Source: a virus. From it: a stretch of DNA of 64,000 nucleotides. Below the pieces are notes generated by a model, which was not told where the DNA came from, searched no databases, and worked only from the letters and a program-made list of their open reading frames with translations. Shown piece by piece: positions 21,787 through 28,792 of this stretch. The stretch lies in IMG/VR virus record IMGVR_UViG_3300043313_000605, positions 1 through 64,000 of that record. One strand, given 5' to 3'. The translations under genes were made by a program, and so were the position numbers. Each line of letters opens with the position of its first letter. The stretch's first letter is position 1.

Positions 21787-22798
21787 GCATATCCAGTGAA
21801 AGTTGTTCCTCGACCGCACGCAACTTCTGGTCAACGATGATCTTTTGCAACGTCTGGACGCGAGCCTCTAGCTTCTCAATGCGGTCCTGAAGGTCGCGCA
21901 GTGAGATCAACTTCGCCGGCTCATCCGACTCCCTCGTATACGGGCGCATCTGGTCCATCGAATACGACTCACGCGATGACGAGCCAGTCCACCGCTCCGC
22001 ATCTCCGCGCGAGATCGCGAGCGTGCCCCACGACCGATCCGCCTCCAGCGTCTTCTGCGCCGGCTGGCCCTGCGCGAAGCGCGCCATGTTGATGCGCAGC
22101 GCGCGGTCAGCCGGTAGCTCACGAATCGTGTAGTCCTTTGGCTTGAACCCGTGGCGCTTCAACACCCGCACGATGTTGGTGCCTAGTGAATTCCAGACGA
22201 GCATCTTCATGTTCGGAATCCACGCGTACGCGAGCACACCCTGCTGCGAGCGCGCCAGATACAGATGCTCGCCCTTCGTCCATGAGAGTGCGAAGTACCC
22301 CTCAACCTGCTCCAGCGCCGCAAGCGGGTCTTCGTTGACGTCGAGCAGCGCGAACACCGCTTCTGAGTCCACCTTCCACTTCAGCTTCTGCGCAGCCACC
22401 AGCTTGTCCTTCACCAACCGTTGTTCGACTTTCTTCCAGTTGCTGATGATCCCATTGTGGCACCCAACGACGTTGCCGATCTGGAATGGGTGCGCGCAGT
22501 CGTCACGCGACGCGTTGTCGTGCGACGCACGGCGCGTGTGCAACTGGATCGCGACCGTGGACGCGTCGATCTCCTGATCGAGAATCTTCTGCCACGGCTC
22601 GCTCGCGCGCACGACGGACGCCTTGGATGCCGTCTTCCAGACGAACGGGTTGTCGAACGCATCGATGTGCGTGATCGCGATGCCGGTCGCATGGGAGCCA
22701 CGATCCTCGATCGTGCCCACCAGTTGATCCGTCATCTCGCGCGCCAACTCCAGCGAGTTGCCGTCAGCCTGCCTGAGAATACCTGCCAGTCCGCACAT
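21776..22798 (-). CDS. Class II glutamine amidotransferase (Ntn-hydrolase) domain protein
   Basis: A 340-residue protein starting MCGLAG, so Cys2 becomes the N-terminal nucleophile after Met removal. RGSHATG (33-39), HTRRASH (87-93) and GCHNGIISN (112-120) are the glutaminase motifs of the GlmS/PurF-type class II domain. No SIS, PRTase or synthetase domain follows. Instead the C-terminus is a coiled coil (LRDLQDRIEKLEARVQTLQ). It may release ammonia from glutamine or hydrolyse gamma-glutamyl bonds for the adjacent amidoligase. It overlaps the GGCT gene as TAATG. Confidence 0.88.
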   Translation of the reverse strand: MCGLAGILRQADGNSLELAREMTDQLVGTIEDRGSHATGIAITHIDAFDNPFVWKTASKASVVRASEPWQKILDQEIDASTVAIQLHTRRASHDNASRDDCAHPFQIGNVVGCHNGIISNWKKVEQRLVKDKLVAAQKLKWKVDSEAVFALLDVNEDPLAALEQVEGYFALSWTKGEHLYLARSQQGVLAYAWIPNMKMLVWNSLGTNIVRVLKRHGFKPKDYTIRELPADRALRINMARFAQGQPAQKTLEADRSWGTLAISRGDAERWTGSSSRESYSMDQMRPYTRESDEPAKLISLRDLQDRIEKLEARVQTLQKIIVDQKLRAVEEQLSLDMHAY

Positions 22799-23229
22799 TA
22801 TCGTGATGCCCTCGGAAATGCCGCACGCGACCAGAACGTCCCGATCGGTGTCGCCCGCGACTCCTCGATCGTCTCGATCGTCGCCACGTAGATGTACGCA
22901 TCGACGCGCTCGCCGTTCTCCAGATACGCCTCCGTCAACTCACGACGATAGAGCCCGCGCGACACGCCTTCGTACATGTCGAGCAACTCCAGCATGCGCG
23001 TTGGATTATCCAACTCGACGACTTCACCCTGCACGATCTTTCGGTCTTCGGTCAGTGTGTCGTCAGTGAACGCCATCGGATAGGCGCGATGCTCTGGCAG
23101 GTACAGCGTGTAGCCATAGACGACCGCAGGAATGTGCGGACCAACCTCGCCCCACGCCATTAGCGGTGATCTAGGCTCGTCGCCATACGTCTTCAATGTT
23201 CCGTACACGAACAGATGCTTGGTGGACAT
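22798..23229 (-). CDS. Gamma-glutamylcyclotransferase (AIG2/GGCT-like)
   Basis: A 143-residue protein with VYGTLK at 8-13, the nucleotide-loop-like signature of the GGCT fold, and LDMYEG with YRRELTEAYLENG downstream, typical of the family. GGCTs cyclise gamma-glutamyl amines to 5-oxoproline and a free amine. It is the first gene of the amidoligase cassette, with GTTCACTGAGGGGG before the ATG and a promoter at 23255-23283. It may edit or remove gamma-glutamyl linkages made by the amidoligase. Confidence 0.88.
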   Translation of the reverse strand: MSTKHLFVYGTLKTYGDEPRSPLMAWGEVGPHIPAVVYGYTLYLPEHRAYPMAFTDDTLTEDRKIVQGEVVELDNPTRMLELLDMYEGVSRGLYRRELTEAYLENGERVDAYIYVATIETIEESRATPIGTFWSRAAFPRASR

Positions 23230-23254
23230 CGTACCCCCTCAGTGAACGTGATTC

Positions 23255-23283
23255 AATCTAGCGGTTTCTGTATCGATCCACAA
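23255..23283 (-). promoter_or_regulatory. Sigma70-like promoter of the amidoligase cassette
   Basis: On the minus strand, TTGTGG and TAGATT are separated by 17 nt, with GTTCACTG 7 nt after the -10 box and the GGCT ATG 13 nt later. It makes the three-gene cassette a unit that can be transcribed separately from the upstream ParB-like genes. Confidence 0.55.
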
Positions 23284-23626
23284 CTGTCTGCTTGAAGTGT
23301 CTGTCGCCTTTCCCGAGTACCACATCGATCAGACAATCGGGGCACGTCAGCACATGATCCATGACCACGGCTGCACGCGTCGCCCATCGCTCGTCTTCGC
23401 GCATCAATCGGCTCCGTACTAGCTCGCGCACAATCAGATGTTGCAGCCGCTTGCGCGTTGCGTCGTCGAGTGATTTCGCACGGCCGGCCAGCACATGCCG
23501 CAGGTACGGCTCGCTCCGATGCAGCGCCTTCGCCAGCTTCCGGATCGAGCCGCCAGCCACCGCATGCTTCGCATCGTCGATCAGCCGCTTGTCGTCGGTA
23601 TCGAGCGTGTATTGTCTACGCGGCAT
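23258..23626 (-). CDS. HTH domain protein
   Basis: A 122-residue protein. GGSIRKLAKALHRSEPYLRHVLAGR near residue 25 reads as a helix-turn-helix. A CPDC pair lies near the C-terminus. The start at 23626 overlaps the ParB-like gene by 11 bases, suggesting a regulatory or partition partner. Function inferred as DNA-binding. Confidence 0.6.
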   Translation of the reverse strand: MPRRQYTLDTDDKRLIDDAKHAVAGGSIRKLAKALHRSEPYLRHVLAGRAKSLDDATRKRLQHLIVRELVRSRLMREDERWATRAAVVMDHVLTCPDCLIDVVLGKGDRHFKQTVVDRYRNR

Positions 23627-24941
23627 GCGCCACCATATCCCGCACGAGCCCCAGTGCCTCGTGCAATTCATCGGACCGGCGATTCGGCTCGGCTGGCATC
23701 GCACGCACCGCTGCCTCGATCAGCGCGATGGCGTTGGTATACGACCGATCGCTGGCGATGCGTTCAATGATCTCCTCCCGAGTGAGCCCGTTCGGCACTT
23801 GGATGCGTGCAGCCGGCTGCGGCGCCACACTCTGCTGCCCTTCAGCGAATCCTTCTCGACGCGCTCGCTCGATGGCTTGCTGCACATGCGACCGTCGTTC
23901 TGTCGCACTCTCCACCGGCTGCCGGCGCCGTGTCGCTTCCGTCACGAGCCGGTTGTGTTCTTCCAGTGTGATGTACGTCGCGTTGTTGTAGCGCATCATC
24001 TGCGTACCAGCAACCGGCTCGACACCAGTCACGTTTGATACGGCAGCCCGCGCCGTCGCGATGCGATTCTCCAGCCGCTGCACAATGTCCTGATGATGCT
24101 GGAAGCTGATGAATCGCTGACCGTCTGCTTCAATCAGATGATCGTTGATGCGCGTGATCGCTGGCGCCTGCAATGGCGTTGACAGCCATGTTCTTTCTGG
24201 CTCGTGATCGAACGACAGCCCCGTTATCTGAAACGTATTCGGCGCCGGCCGTGTTAGCTCGACGACCGTATCCATCGCCGACTCTGGGTCGTGCTGGCCC
24301 GCCGCTCGCTCCACCATCGCTGGCGTGATCTCATCCTCGTGAGACGAACCCCAGATGCGACGCAGCGCACGCTGTGACGACGCTGGCATGCGTGCGACCT
24401 GATTCGCGAGCCGTACACTCAGTTCGCCGCGCACGAGCGCGTTCCGCATCACTGGCGTCAGGTTCGCCAGCGCGCGACGGGAACGCACCTGCGAGACGGA
24501 CATGCCGAGATGCCGTGCGATCTCCGTCTCTTGGACGCCAGCCGCGACGAGTATCTGGATCGCGCGCAGATCGACGATCGGATTCTCGCCCCGCTGGTAG
24601 TTCTCCGTCAGCATCATCGCCGCCACAACCGTTGTTGGCGTCTCACGCGGCAAGACCGTCGCTGGAATGAACAGGAGCCCAGCCCGAAACGCTGCCGCCA
24701 CGCGGCGCCGGCCGGCGATGATCTTGTACGTGTACGCATCCGGTACCGGATGCTCCAGCAGCGTCACCGGCTGCAACACACCGAAGCGACGGATGCTCTG
24801 CACGAAATCATCCGGCAGATCGCTTGGGTCGAATCCGTCCGGATCGATTATCGCAAGAGAGACTTGCCGTAGCGTCACGACTGGCCGCGCAGTGCCGTAC
24901 AGTGTCCGTTCAGTTTGTGATGGTGCGCGTCTCGCTGGCAT
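23616..24941 (-). CDS. ParB-like nuclease/CTPase-fold DNA-binding protein
   Basis: A 441-residue protein. The ParB box GRRRVAAAFRAG (77-88) and ENYQRGENP (113-121) are followed by an HTH (QETEIARHLGMSVSQVRSR, 137-156). The C-terminal ~280 residues are unassigned. There is no parA neighbour, so classic plasmid-like partition is not indicated. Phage ParB-like proteins can act as transcription regulators or nucleases. It contains a CAACGGTTG site itself. Whether it recognises the dispersed CAAC(N)GTTG palindromes is an open and testable idea. Confidence 0.82.
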   Translation of the reverse strand: MPARRAPSQTERTLYGTARPVVTLRQVSLAIIDPDGFDPSDLPDDFVQSIRRFGVLQPVTLLEHPVPDAYTYKIIAGRRRVAAAFRAGLLFIPATVLPRETPTTVVAAMMLTENYQRGENPIVDLRAIQILVAAGVQETEIARHLGMSVSQVRSRRALANLTPVMRNALVRGELSVRLANQVARMPASSQRALRRIWGSSHEDEITPAMVERAAGQHDPESAMDTVVELTRPAPNTFQITGLSFDHEPERTWLSTPLQAPAITRINDHLIEADGQRFISFQHHQDIVQRLENRIATARAAVSNVTGVEPVAGTQMMRYNNATYITLEEHNRLVTEATRRRQPVESATERRSHVQQAIERARREGFAEGQQSVAPQPAARIQVPNGLTREEIIERIASDRSYTNAIALIEAAVRAMPAEPNRRSDELHEALGLVRDMVAHAA

Positions 24942-24944
24942 CGG

Positions 24945-25181
24945 CTATCCGCGTGTGAGTTTCCAGAGTTTGTCCATCTCGGCCGCGTTGTTGCTGACGG
25001 CCATCGAGAGTATCGTGATCCGATCCTTCACGTCGTAGTTGTTGAACTGGTCATCCATCGGCTGCACACTCACCATCGCCGTTAGAAACGAGATTTCGTC
25101 ATGGATGCGACCGATCTGCGCACGCACCGCGTCCAGCCGCTGTGCGATCTCACGGTTGGTCGCTGCACGATTAAAGCCCAT
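24945..25181 (-). CDS. Hypothetical coiled-coil protein
   Basis: A 78-residue, helical, charged protein (MGFNRAATNREIAQRLDAVRAQI start). The start at 25181 overlaps the upstream stop. It directly precedes the ParB-like gene. Function unknown. Confidence 0.6.
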   Translation of the reverse strand: MGFNRAATNREIAQRLDAVRAQIGRIHDEISFLTAMVSVQPMDDQFNNYDVKDRITILSMAVSNNAAEMDKLWKLTRG

Positions 25182-25437
25182 TCGCCTTCTCCGTGAGCGC
25201 GTAGACGTGACCAATCCCCGGCCCTTTGCCGGCCTGACGAATCACCCCACGCAGATAGAGCCCATGCACGGTCTGCATGTTCACGGTCTTTGACTCACCG
25301 CCGCGACCAGCACCGCCTTTCTGAATCCATGCGCCGCCGTCAATTCCGCCGTTAGTCGCGAGTTGCCACCCGTTCTTCATCAGATCGATCACGTCGCGTT
25401 GCGTCTTACTCAGTGGACGGTTCTGCGTTTTCGTCAT
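25171..25437 (-). CDS. Hypothetical DNA-binding-like protein
   Basis: An 88-residue protein starting MTKTQNRPLSKTQRDVIDLM. The layout (helical N-terminus, glycine-rich wing, then TVHGLYLRGVIRQ and VYALTEKA) reads like a small winged helix. The start follows CACGGAGGAGACGCA. Role unknown. Confidence 0.6.
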   Translation of the reverse strand: MTKTQNRPLSKTQRDVIDLMKNGWQLATNGGIDGGAWIQKGGAGRGGESKTVNMQTVHGLYLRGVIRQAGKGPGIGHVYALTEKANGL

Positions 25438-25822
25438 TGCGTCTCCTCCGTGGTTCGCGTGGCGTCTCCAGCCCGAGTCGCGCATTCGCAACCTCGACTA
25501 GCTGGCCGACGTATTTCTTCACCTGCTTCCGGACGAATACCCGCTGCTTGTCCGTCAACCGTTGTCCCTCTGGTGCGCGGAAGCGCCACCGATCCACCTG
25601 CTGCGCCATGCTCGTGAGCATGCCCGATCCAACAGAGCCCCATCCACGGCCATTGTGCTCTGTCGTCGCGCCGGCCTGCTGCTCGTCCGTCGTCTGGCGT
25701 GCGTAGAGCACGAGCAGCGCGCGCTCGACAGCGACGTCACTGCGATCGAGTAGGTCCAGCATGGCGGCACGCGTCCATGGCGTTCCCGGCTCGTGACGCA
25801 CAACGGTTGGTGGCGCTGTCAT
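25406..25822 (-). CDS. Conserved phage hypothetical protein
   Basis: A 138-residue protein. The central GRGWGSVGSGMLTSMAQQ and the following LTDKQRVFVRKQVKKYVGQLVEVAN match a pattern common in phage proteins that sit near recombination genes. Function unproven. CTGGAGCCGGAA precedes the ATG. The 3' end overlaps the next gene by 32 bases. It contains two CAACSGTTG sites, one of them in its first codons. Confidence 0.65.
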   Translation of the reverse strand: MTAPPTVVRHEPGTPWTRAAMLDLLDRSDVAVERALLVLYARQTTDEQQAGATTEHNGRGWGSVGSGMLTSMAQQVDRWRFRAPEGQRLTDKQRVFVRKQVKKYVGQLVEVANARLGLETPREPRRRRNDENAEPSTE

Positions 25823-26001
25823 TTCCGGCTCCAGCCGAGCAGCGGCGCGACCGCGCTCTCGGAACCGAACGCCTGCGCTGTCTCTGCTTTTTCGACACGA
25901 CTCAGGAACATCGCAGCATCGAACGTGTTATCGAAGTCGTACACACGATCTCCTCTGGTCGTTTCGAGACTCACGACAACGTTTACGCTTTTGATCTTCA
26001 T
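25819..26001 (-). CDS. Hypothetical protein
   Basis: A 60-residue protein (MKIKSVNVVVSLETTRG start) with a beta-hairpin-like first half and a helical second half. The start at 26001 overlaps the upstream stop as ATGA. No family recognised. Confidence 0.55.
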   Translation of the reverse strand: MKIKSVNVVVSLETTRGDRVYDFDNTFDAAMFLSRVEKAETAQAFGSESAVAPLLGWSRK

Positions 26002-26282
26002 ACGTAGCTCTCCGCTGTCATCCGGCACAGACGCTTGAAGCATCGCTCGCCGCACGTATCGACGTGCTCGCGTACCGGCTCCAGCGACTTGCCGCAGATC
26101 ACACAGTGGTGGATGTCTTTCGTGTAGCACGCGCAGCCCGTGAGCGCCGGAAAGAGCGCGTGCTGAAGGTCGTGCTTCTGCGCCAGCGCGCGCTGCACGA
26201 GTGCGTCAACGTTGCCGCCGTCAACGATCACGACGGCTACTTCTGAACGCTCCGGATGGATACGACCCTCATGTTGATCCAT
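25998..26282 (-). CDS. Small zinc-finger protein
   Basis: A 94-residue protein. CACY, CVICGKSLEPVREHVDTCGERC and CRM give a dense cysteine/histidine cluster in the C-terminal half, probably one or two zinc sites. It overlaps both neighbours. Function unknown. Confidence 0.6.
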   Translation of the reverse strand: MDQHEGRIHPERSEVAVVIVDGGNVDALVQRALAQKHDLQHALFPALTGCACYTKDIHHCVICGKSLEPVREHVDTCGERCFKRLCRMTAESYV

Positions 26283-26656
26283 TACCAGTCTGAGCCTCCA
26301 CCCCCGCCAGAGAATCCGCCACCACCGCCAAAACCAGTGTCATTGCTACTGCTTGTGTCGGTGCTGCTTCCACCGAAATCAATGAAGTTGGACACGTCCA
26401 ATGCGTTTCGGTCTTCCTCGTCAGCTTGGCGACGCCGACGCTGCAACTCCTCGTCTTCCTCGCGCCGACGACGCGCTGCACGCGCCTCACGCGCTTCCTC
26501 CTCGGCTTGCTGACGACGGCGCGTCGCTCGCTTCGATGCCTCTTGTGTCAGCGCACGCAACCGCATGACATCATCGGTCGAAAACATGCGCTTCAGTTTC
26601 AGCGATGCAATTTCTGCCGCGAGCGCGTGGTCAGCCATATCTGCTGGTTTCGTCAT
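26282..26656 (-). CDS. Coiled-coil protein with glycine-rich tail
   Basis: A 124-residue protein. Residues ~40-85 are an uninterrupted charged coil (EEEAREARAARRRREEDEE). The C-terminus is an extended Gly/Ser-rich tail ending GGGGGSDW. Such an acidic or aromatic tip on a flexible tail is reminiscent of SSB-like interaction tails, but there is no OB domain. Function unknown. Confidence 0.55.
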   Translation of the reverse strand: MTKPADMADHALAAEIASLKLKRMFSTDDVMRLRALTQEASKRATRRRQQAEEEAREARAARRRREEDEELQRRRRQADEEDRNALDVSNFIDFGGSSTDTSSSNDTGFGGGGGFSGGGGGSDW

Positions 26657-26904
26657 CAGATTTCCCCCCGTGATTTAGCTTCCCTGCGCAGCTTCCGTTG
26701 CAGCGCCTTCTCGCGCCGTAGCTCGCGCGCATGGAGATCGGCGGCACGCAGGAATGCGTGCCCGTACGGCAACAGGTAGCTCGTCTTCCGGCCTTTCTCG
26801 CGCAGGCGAATGCCGTGCTGCTCCAACTCGACGGTCAACACCTGATTCCGTAACGTGAAGACCGTGCGCTTCAGCTTGCGCTCTGGGTTGAGTGGGCGGG
26901 GCAT
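26656..26904 (-). CDS. Small basic protein
   Basis: An 82-residue, highly basic protein (MPRPLNPERKLKRTVF start; LRREKALQRKLRREAKSRG at the C-terminus). The N-terminal half is beta-like. The start at 26904 forms TAATG with the upstream stop. Nucleic-acid binding is likely from composition alone. Confidence 0.6.
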   Translation of the reverse strand: MPRPLNPERKLKRTVFTLRNQVLTVELEQHGIRLREKGRKTSYLLPYGHAFLRAADLHARELRREKALQRKLRREAKSRGEI

Positions 26905-27173
26905 TAGCGCGCCAACTCCGCTGCGTTGAAGACGACCAGCCACCACTTCGGTCGCGGATCACGCGGGTCGTTGAACACGCGAAACTCCTCTGGCGTGTCG
27001 CAGTACGCCGCCGCCTCGAATGGTCCGTTGTCCACGACGCACACCAGATTCTCGCGCCAGAACATCGGCCTCGGCTCGATCAGTTCGGTGCCGGGAACAT
27101 GCTCCAATAGAAACTTCGCCTTGCCTTTGACCGGCAGTGGTCCTGCCGGCGTGTCGTTGATATAGAGTCCCAC
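26904..27173 (-). CDS. First gene of the leftward operon, hypothetical
   Basis: An 89-residue protein that starts at a GTG 5 nt after GGAGGAG. It has no recognised domain; FLLEHVPGTELIEPRP and WWLVVFNAAELAR are characteristic stretches. It is the promoter-proximal gene of the 27-kb leftward unit, a position often used for early host-takeover genes. Confidence 0.6.
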   Translation of the reverse strand: MGLYINDTPAGPLPVKGKAKFLLEHVPGTELIEPRPMFWRENLVCVVDNGPFEAAAYCDTPEEFRVFNDPRDPRPKWWLVVFNAAELAR

Positions 27174-27218
27174 GTCTCCTCCAGTGGACTGTCCGTTCAG
27201 TGAACTGCTGATGACCTA

Positions 27219-27246
27219 ATCATAGTCAGTCTGACGCAGGAGTCAA
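27219..27246 (-). promoter_or_regulatory. Strong leftward promoter
   Basis: On the minus strand, TTGACT and TATGAT (one mismatch from the -10 consensus) have a 16-nt spacer. GTTCACTG and CACTGGAGGAG follow. It points into the 27-kb left operon. Confidence 0.65.
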
Positions 27247-27306
27247 CCCCCTCGGTCATCTGGGGTGGAATAGTTCACCTGATGAAGCAATAGCACACAC
27301 ACGACG

Positions 27307-27341
27307 ATTTTCGGGACCGAAATATTTTCAAGCTCGAAAAT
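27307..27341. promoter_or_regulatory. Tandem operator-like inverted repeats
   Basis: Two 18-bp sites, 27307-27324 and 27324-27341, share the half-site pattern ATTTTC-N6-GAAAWW. Their centres are 17 bp apart, so on similar helix faces. They lie between the divergent promoters and are the most probable binding sites for a dimeric repressor or activator, perhaps the product of the adjacent plus-strand gene. Confidence 0.6.
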
Positions 27342-27395
27342 GAGTTGAACGTAATTCCGATTTGGAAACTGCCTTGTGTGTGTTATTCTTCTCTC

Positions 27396-27425
27396 TTGAC
27401 AGATATGTATTGACTAGACTATTCT
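27396..27425 (+). promoter_or_regulatory. Rightward promoter of the plus-strand gene
   Basis: TTGACA at 27396-27401 and TATTCT at 27420-27425 have an 18-nt spacer. A second TTGACT starts at 27410. GTTCACTGGAGG and the ATG at 27459 follow. Confidence 0.55.
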
Positions 27426-27458
27426 CGTTATGGGACATCCCGTTCACTGGAGGAAAAA

Positions 27459-27992
27459 ATGCCTGAGATCAGTAAGAAAGAGCCACGCATTTCACCTAAA
27501 GCGTTTGCTGATATCACAGACGCTATCTTCGCGAAGGGCAATCACTTCACTGGCGTCTCGATTGCCGCGCACATGGGCCAGAAGCAGTATCAGCTTTGGA
27601 CTGCGGTAAAATCGCGGGGCTTGACGGCCGGCGAGGCTCGCATGTTCTCCGACGCGCTCGATCAATGGTCCATCGAGTTGATGAACATGGCGAGAAAGAT
27701 GAGGCGGCTTGCTACCGAACTGGAGGGTGGGACTCTCCCGCCCATGCTCCCGCTCGCTGAAGCGCGGCGCGCGGCGCGGCCTCATGTGTATGCTGCGGCA
27801 GACGGACCCATCCTGAGCGCTCCGGATTACGCGGATCACGGACTACCGGCAGAGGAGCGCGCAGCCGAGCGCGCCAGCGCCGAGCCCGAGACCGAATCCG
27901 CGCAGGACGACGAGCCGGTTGCGTCTCCGCTCGACATCGAGCCGGCGCGCGCCGACGTCGATGAGCCCGTGCAGCGTAGCCGCTTCGCCTGA
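27459..27992 (+). CDS. Putative regulator; only plus-strand gene
   Basis: A 177-residue protein with CACTGGAGGAAAAA immediately before its ATG. The N-terminal ~95 residues are helical. GVSIAAHMGQKQYQLWTAVKSRG near residue 32 could be a helix-turn-helix. The C-terminal third is acidic and disordered. Transcription opposite to every other gene and adjacency to the operators suggest a regulator, by analogy to phage switch proteins. No repressor family is recognised, and its 3' end overlaps the spanin-like gene antisense by 150 bp. Confidence 0.65.
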   Translation: MPEISKKEPRISPKAFADITDAIFAKGNHFTGVSIAAHMGQKQYQLWTAVKSRGLTAGEARMFSDALDQWSIELMNMARKMRRLATELEGGTLPPMLPLAEARRAARPHVYAAADGPILSAPDYADHGLPAEERAAERASAEPETESAQDDEPVASPLDIEPARADVDEPVQRSRFA

Positions 27993-28415
27993 CCGCACGG
28001 TCAGGAGCGAGTCCTTCAGCGCGACAACGGTTGCGCAGTCGCGCTGAAGGTTGGAACACCGGCTGGCGAGGGTGTCGTAGTCGGCCTTCGCCACGTAGGG
28101 CAGGGAATCGACGGCCGAGCTATCTCTGCCCTCTCGCGTGACAATCGTCCGTGTACGGGGCACGTAGACGATCACAGGCGCCTTCCCGAGCGCCGAGTCG
28201 AGCAGCCGGTTGGACACCTGAAGGGTGACGACGGCCACCCGCTCGCGCTCACTCAGCGCCGTGTACCGCGCGCCGAGCACGCCGAGCGAATCGCGCAACT
28301 GTTGTTCGCGCTGGGTGGCCTCGGCATCCTGCCGGCGCGAGACCCACCACATCCCCGCCAACATCCCCAGCACGATCGCCACGATCACGAGCGCTACGAG
28401 CCGTGTCCACTTCAT
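27843..28415 (-). CDS. Spanin/Rz-like membrane protein
   Basis: A 190-residue protein. An N-terminal transmembrane helix (LVALVIVAIVLGMLAGMWWV) is followed by a coiled-coil periplasmic region (EATQREQQLRDSLGVLGARY), and a second hydrophobic segment (FGLGLGAGALGCALL) closes the C-terminus. The topology of the first part fits an i-spanin. The start overlaps the upstream stop as ATGA. It is the last gene of the late leftward unit. The spanin role is inferred from topology and the lysis genes at 34 kb. Confidence 0.55.
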   Translation of the reverse strand: MKWTRLVALVIVAIVLGMLAGMWWVSRRQDAEATQREQQLRDSLGVLGARYTALSERERVAVVTLQVSNRLLDSALGKAPVIVYVPRTRTIVTREGRDSSAVDSLPYVAKADYDTLASRCSNLQRDCATVVALKDSLLTVRSGEAATLHGLIDVGARRLDVERRRNRLVVLRGFGLGLGAGALGCALLCR

Positions 28416-28789
28416 GTGGGCACCACGTACCGCACGCGGGAGTACGGCAGCTTCGCCACGACGCGGATCGAGCGCGTCGTTTCGCTCTCGACGATCAGGA
28501 AGATGAATTTCTTCCCGCTCTCGGTGATCGCAATAGCGTCGAGTGCGTCCGGCTCCAGATCGATGCCGGGAATGTTCACGAGATAGTCCGTGACCGTGCC
28601 GGACGGCGGATCGCAGTCCCACACGAGCGACGGGTCTGGTGGCGTCAGTTCCGGGTCCGGGTCATTCGTCAAATACGCGCGCACATCGTCTTCCATGTAC
28701 GGCGTCTTTTTGCGCGTTGGCACATCGACTACCCACAGCTTTGCGCTGTACGGCAAGTCGTTGTATGGCGTGATCGCTTGCACTGGCAT
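28412..28789 (-). CDS. Hypothetical late protein
   Basis: A 125-residue beta-rich protein (MPVQAITPYNDLPYSAK start). It follows the giant repeat-containing tail protein with a three-base gap, so it is probably structural or a tail-fibre accessory. No domain recognised. Confidence 0.6.
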   Translation of the reverse strand: MPVQAITPYNDLPYSAKLWVVDVPTRKKTPYMEDDVRAYLTNDPDPELTPPDPSLVWDCDPPSGTVTDYLVNIPGIDLEPDALDAIAITESGKKFIFLIVESETTRSIRVVAKLPYSRVRYVVPT

Positions 28790-28792
28790 GGG

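Larger units (their letters stand above)
27174..27458. promoter_or_regulatory. Divergent intergenic control region
   Basis: This 285-bp gap is the only place where genes diverge. It holds a leftward and a rightward sigma70-like promoter, two adjacent 18-bp operator-like inverted repeats between them, and an outer inverted repeat AATARCACACACA (27289-27301 and, inverted, 27375-27387) flanking the operators. GTTCACTG occurs before both start codons. The layout is that of a phage genetic switch or early regulatory hub. Confidence 0.65.

Noticed and set aside
27174-27458. Integration attachment site
   Set aside because: No integrase gene and no tRNA-like core is present; the inverted repeats are better explained as operators between divergent promoters.
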